From contig NZ_JBDWAS010000001.1 of the NCBI RefSeq assembly GCF_039978735.1, positions 6,839 through 70,838 of the forward strand: DNA of 64,000 bases, given 5' to 3'. Under the pieces are notes generated by a model. That model saw only the letters and a list, made by a program, of their open reading frames with translations. It was not told the DNA's origin and ran no database searches. This document shows positions 62,371-64,000 of this stretch, piece after piece. Numbering within the stretch: the stretch's first letter is position 1; the number at the start of each line of letters is the position of its first letter. Position numbers and translations under genes: made by a program. Origin of the DNA: Maricaulis sp039978735 (GTDB lineage: Bacteria; Pseudomonadota; Alphaproteobacteria; Caulobacterales; Maricaulaceae).

Positions 62371-62835
62371 TTAATGGCTGCACAGACCATCGAGCGCCGC
62401 TTCGCTATCCACGATCTGGACGCCTGAAATATTTCTCATGCGCGATAGGACGCTTTGGGGAAACGAATCTTCGCTGTGATCGCCCCCAAAAAAGAAGAAA
62501 CTTAGGCGAATGTCTTCCTGCCCATTCCCGAAATTGGAAACGAGAAGCACAACCTTTCCACTCCGCTCCTCTACAGTGGCATGGACCGGCACACCATCAG
62601 GAATAACTACCTGATTAGCATCTATTACATCAAGATCTCGCCTAATCTGACCTCCAAAATCTTGATAATTTAATCCAAACTCGTCAGCGAGCATCTGTAT
62701 TTGACGTATAGACTCTTGAAATCCACTCGAATCCGAAATGCAAACATAATACACATCATCAGCCGGCCTCGCACAAGACGATGCGGACAATAACATCGCA
62801 CAGCAAATCAATATTCTTTTCGCCGTTAAAGCCAT
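62371..62835 (-). CDS. Small lipoprotein, candidate Rhs immunity protein
   Basis: A 154-residue protein starting MALTAKRILICC with a signal ending LLSASSC, a weak lipobox (Ala at -3). The mature region reads YYVCISDSSGFQESIRQIQML and VVLLVSNFGNGQEDIRLSFFFFGGD; no family recognised. A strong ribosome site (AAGGAGG) and only 17 bases to the Rhs stop imply co-expression. It is AT-richer than the genome. Immunity to the adjacent Rhs tip is inferred from position only; an envelope location would fit a periplasm-active toxin. Confidence 0.7.
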   Translation of the reverse strand: MALTAKRILICCAMLLSASSCARPADDVYYVCISDSSGFQESIRQIQMLADEFGLNYQDFGGQIRRDLDVIDANQVVIPDGVPVHATVEERSGKVVLLVSNFGNGQEDIRLSFFFFGGDHSEDSFPQSVLSRMRNISGVQIVDSEAALDGLCSH

Positions 62836-62852
62836 AAACAACCCTCCTTATC

Positions 62853-63755
62853 TTATTGATCTCTAGCAAGAGACCCACCATTCCTGACGGTGCAGTATTC
62901 TGCAACGTAATTAGCCATGCCACCGAACAAAACACCGCCCGCTACGTTATTTAGTGTAGGCATAGCCCCCCCCTGACCCGTTCCGGTTATATGTATTGAA
63001 GAGTACAAACCTCCAATGCTTCTTATATAAATCTCTACAGTTCCAGGGTAAAACACATGCCCAGGAAGTGTGATGTTAATTATTGTTCGCGCTTCCACAT
63101 CGACTATTTGAGTGATCGGGTTGTTAAAAGCCAGCATGATGTCGTGTGTACCGGCCTCTGCATAAGGCGCGCCTGGAGCAGAATTCGCCCGCACCACTTC
63201 AAAGGTCGTGCTTGCTGAGCACTGAACAACAACTTCAATATCATATCTATGAAATGAGCCTCCCTCCTCAGAAACCCCGCCCAGATAGTTTCCATGGAGA
63301 TCGTAGAAGTCATAAACCGGGACCCCGATCGTCCACGGATCGCCGCCGTAGAGCGCCTCGAGGACATCTTCATAGGGCATACAAAACCCGCGGCAGGGGT
63401 CATCAAGCTCCGGAACCGTCACAGTCACTACCTCGCAGTTCGGGGGATTGCAGGGCGGCGGTCCCGTGTCCTCCTGCTGCAACCCCAACGGATCCACAAA
63501 ATTCACCGGATCCCCACCCACATAAGCGTACAGATTCATCCCCCCGTTCACCCCGATGGGATCGGTCTGCATGAAGCGGCCGAGCTCGGGGTTATAGGCG
63601 CGGTTCTTGTAGTGGTAGAGGCCGGTTTCGGGGAGCCAGACCTGGCCGGTATAGCCGAAGCGGCCGGCATTGCCCGGCGCCGGGGCGCCGTATTCGTCAT
63701 AGCTGTTGATCTGGATCGCCGCGCCGGACCAGTCGGTCACCGCGACGCCCGTCAC
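62853..63755 (-). CDS. Rhs protein C-terminal part with variable toxin-like tip
   Basis: This 300-residue frame holds the end of an Rhs core: SYDEYGAPAPGNAGRFGYTGQVWLP, YHYKNRAYNPELGRFMQTDPIG and NLYAYVGGDPVNFVDPLG, after which Rhs proteins switch to a variable effector tip. The ~205-residue tip has several cysteines (PPCNPPNCE, DPCRGFC) and ends with ITLPGHVFYPGTVEIYI, AGGVLFGG and NGGSLARDQ; it is AT-richer than the core. The upstream core lies in another frame, and GTG 63755 overlaps the upstream stop (GTGA), so coupled re-initiation is possible. Confidence 0.8.
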   Translation of the reverse strand: MTGVAVTDWSGAAIQINSYDEYGAPAPGNAGRFGYTGQVWLPETGLYHYKNRAYNPELGRFMQTDPIGVNGGMNLYAYVGGDPVNFVDPLGLQQEDTGPPPCNPPNCEVVTVTVPELDDPCRGFCMPYEDVLEALYGGDPWTIGVPVYDFYDLHGNYLGGVSEEGGSFHRYDIEVVVQCSASTTFEVVRANSAPGAPYAEAGTHDIMLAFNNPITQIVDVEARTIINITLPGHVFYPGTVEIYIRSIGGLYSSIHITGTGQGGAMPTLNNVAGGVLFGGMANYVAEYCTVRNGGSLARDQ

Positions 63756-64000
63756 GCCCGCAGCGGCGACGCCGCGAGGACGGACAAATCAGAGGACTCG
63801 CCCCGCTCGTCCGCCAGCAGCCATTGCCGCGTCGACACCGAGGCGCCGGCATATTGCACCAGCGGCTCGTCCGCCCCGGGACCATGCACGTAACGCGCCG
63901 TCAGCGTGCCCGTGCCGTCATACTCCGCGATCAGGTCGAGACCGTCATATTGCATCTCGCGGAAGGTGATCCCCGTGCCCGAGGTCTCCTGCAGACGCCC
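63752..64000 (-). pseudogene. Rhs core, out-of-frame upstream segment running off the window
   Basis: From the window edge the minus strand reads TFREMQYDGLDLIAEYDGTG, TARYVHGPGADEPLVQY and RQWLLADERG, a standard Rhs core, then departs into ESSDLSVLAASPLRA and a stop. Typical cores go directly from ADERG to three residues and then AVTD. The extra ~47 bases (about 63744-63799) break the frame. The N-terminal bulk of the gene lies beyond the window. Confidence 0.75.

Overview
The window is high-GC, densely packed bacterial DNA. Signature genes point to an alphaproteobacterium close to Caulobacterales/Maricaulales (Hyphomonadaceae-like): four UrcA-family proteins, CobS/CobT, a SUV3-like helicase followed by S4, FdxA, CarD and RpoH, single-domain Coq7, a BolA/J-domain pair and an alphaproteobacterial flagellin. 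The genus cannot be fixed from sequence reading alone.

Layout. 1-3.7 kb: the end of a response regulator, two coupled hotdog thioesterases and a tandem family of four small secreted UrcA proteins with two CAAATTTG palindromes in front of the third. 3.7-9 kb: MATE exporter, pyrD with a DUF952 gene, a probable small RNA, a LexA-like regulator lacking its protease residues, and a cytochrome P450. 9-16.6 kb: housekeeping block with accA, xerD, a large exported protein and a 46-residue membrane peptide, divergent from aroK-aroB-CorC. 16.7-39.3 kb: a recognisable alphaproteobacterial backbone (bolA, J-domain protein, cobS, cobT, phytase-like, rpmB, helicase, S4, terB-like, fdxA, carD, rpoH). It is opened between cobS and cobT by an arsenic operon (arsR-arsI-acr3-arsC), an isolated flagellin and a few enzymes. 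A soluble PAS-PAS chemoreceptor sits just before cobS.

39.3-57.2 kb: accessory and metabolic genes. These include a nuclease-like lipoprotein, a receptor made only of the chemotaxis signalling domain, tRNA-Arg(CCT), pgeF-selO, hydrolases, an acyl-CoA synthetase, an internally duplicated DUF417 membrane protein, a frameshifted membrane protein beside tRNA-Leu(CAA) with a copy of the tRNA 3' end, exoD, dsbB, coq7 and an orphan histidine kinase. 57.4-62.1 kb: the rpmH-rnpA-yidC-yihA operon, a DUF1036 protein and a HAD nucleotidase. 62.1-64 kb: an Rhs polymorphic-toxin locus on the minus strand. It holds the core end, a variable C-terminal tip, a small lipoprotein 17 bases downstream that fits an immunity gene, and a displaced Rhs core fragment. 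The Rhs gene runs off the window.

The strongest candidates for something undescribed are the Rhs tip/lipoprotein pair with its 47-bp disrupting insertion, the probable small RNA near 6.55 kb, the UrcA array with twin palindromes, and a probable CTG start for yihA. Start codons were moved inward wherever Shine-Dalgarno sites, signal peptides or conserved N-termini favoured it.
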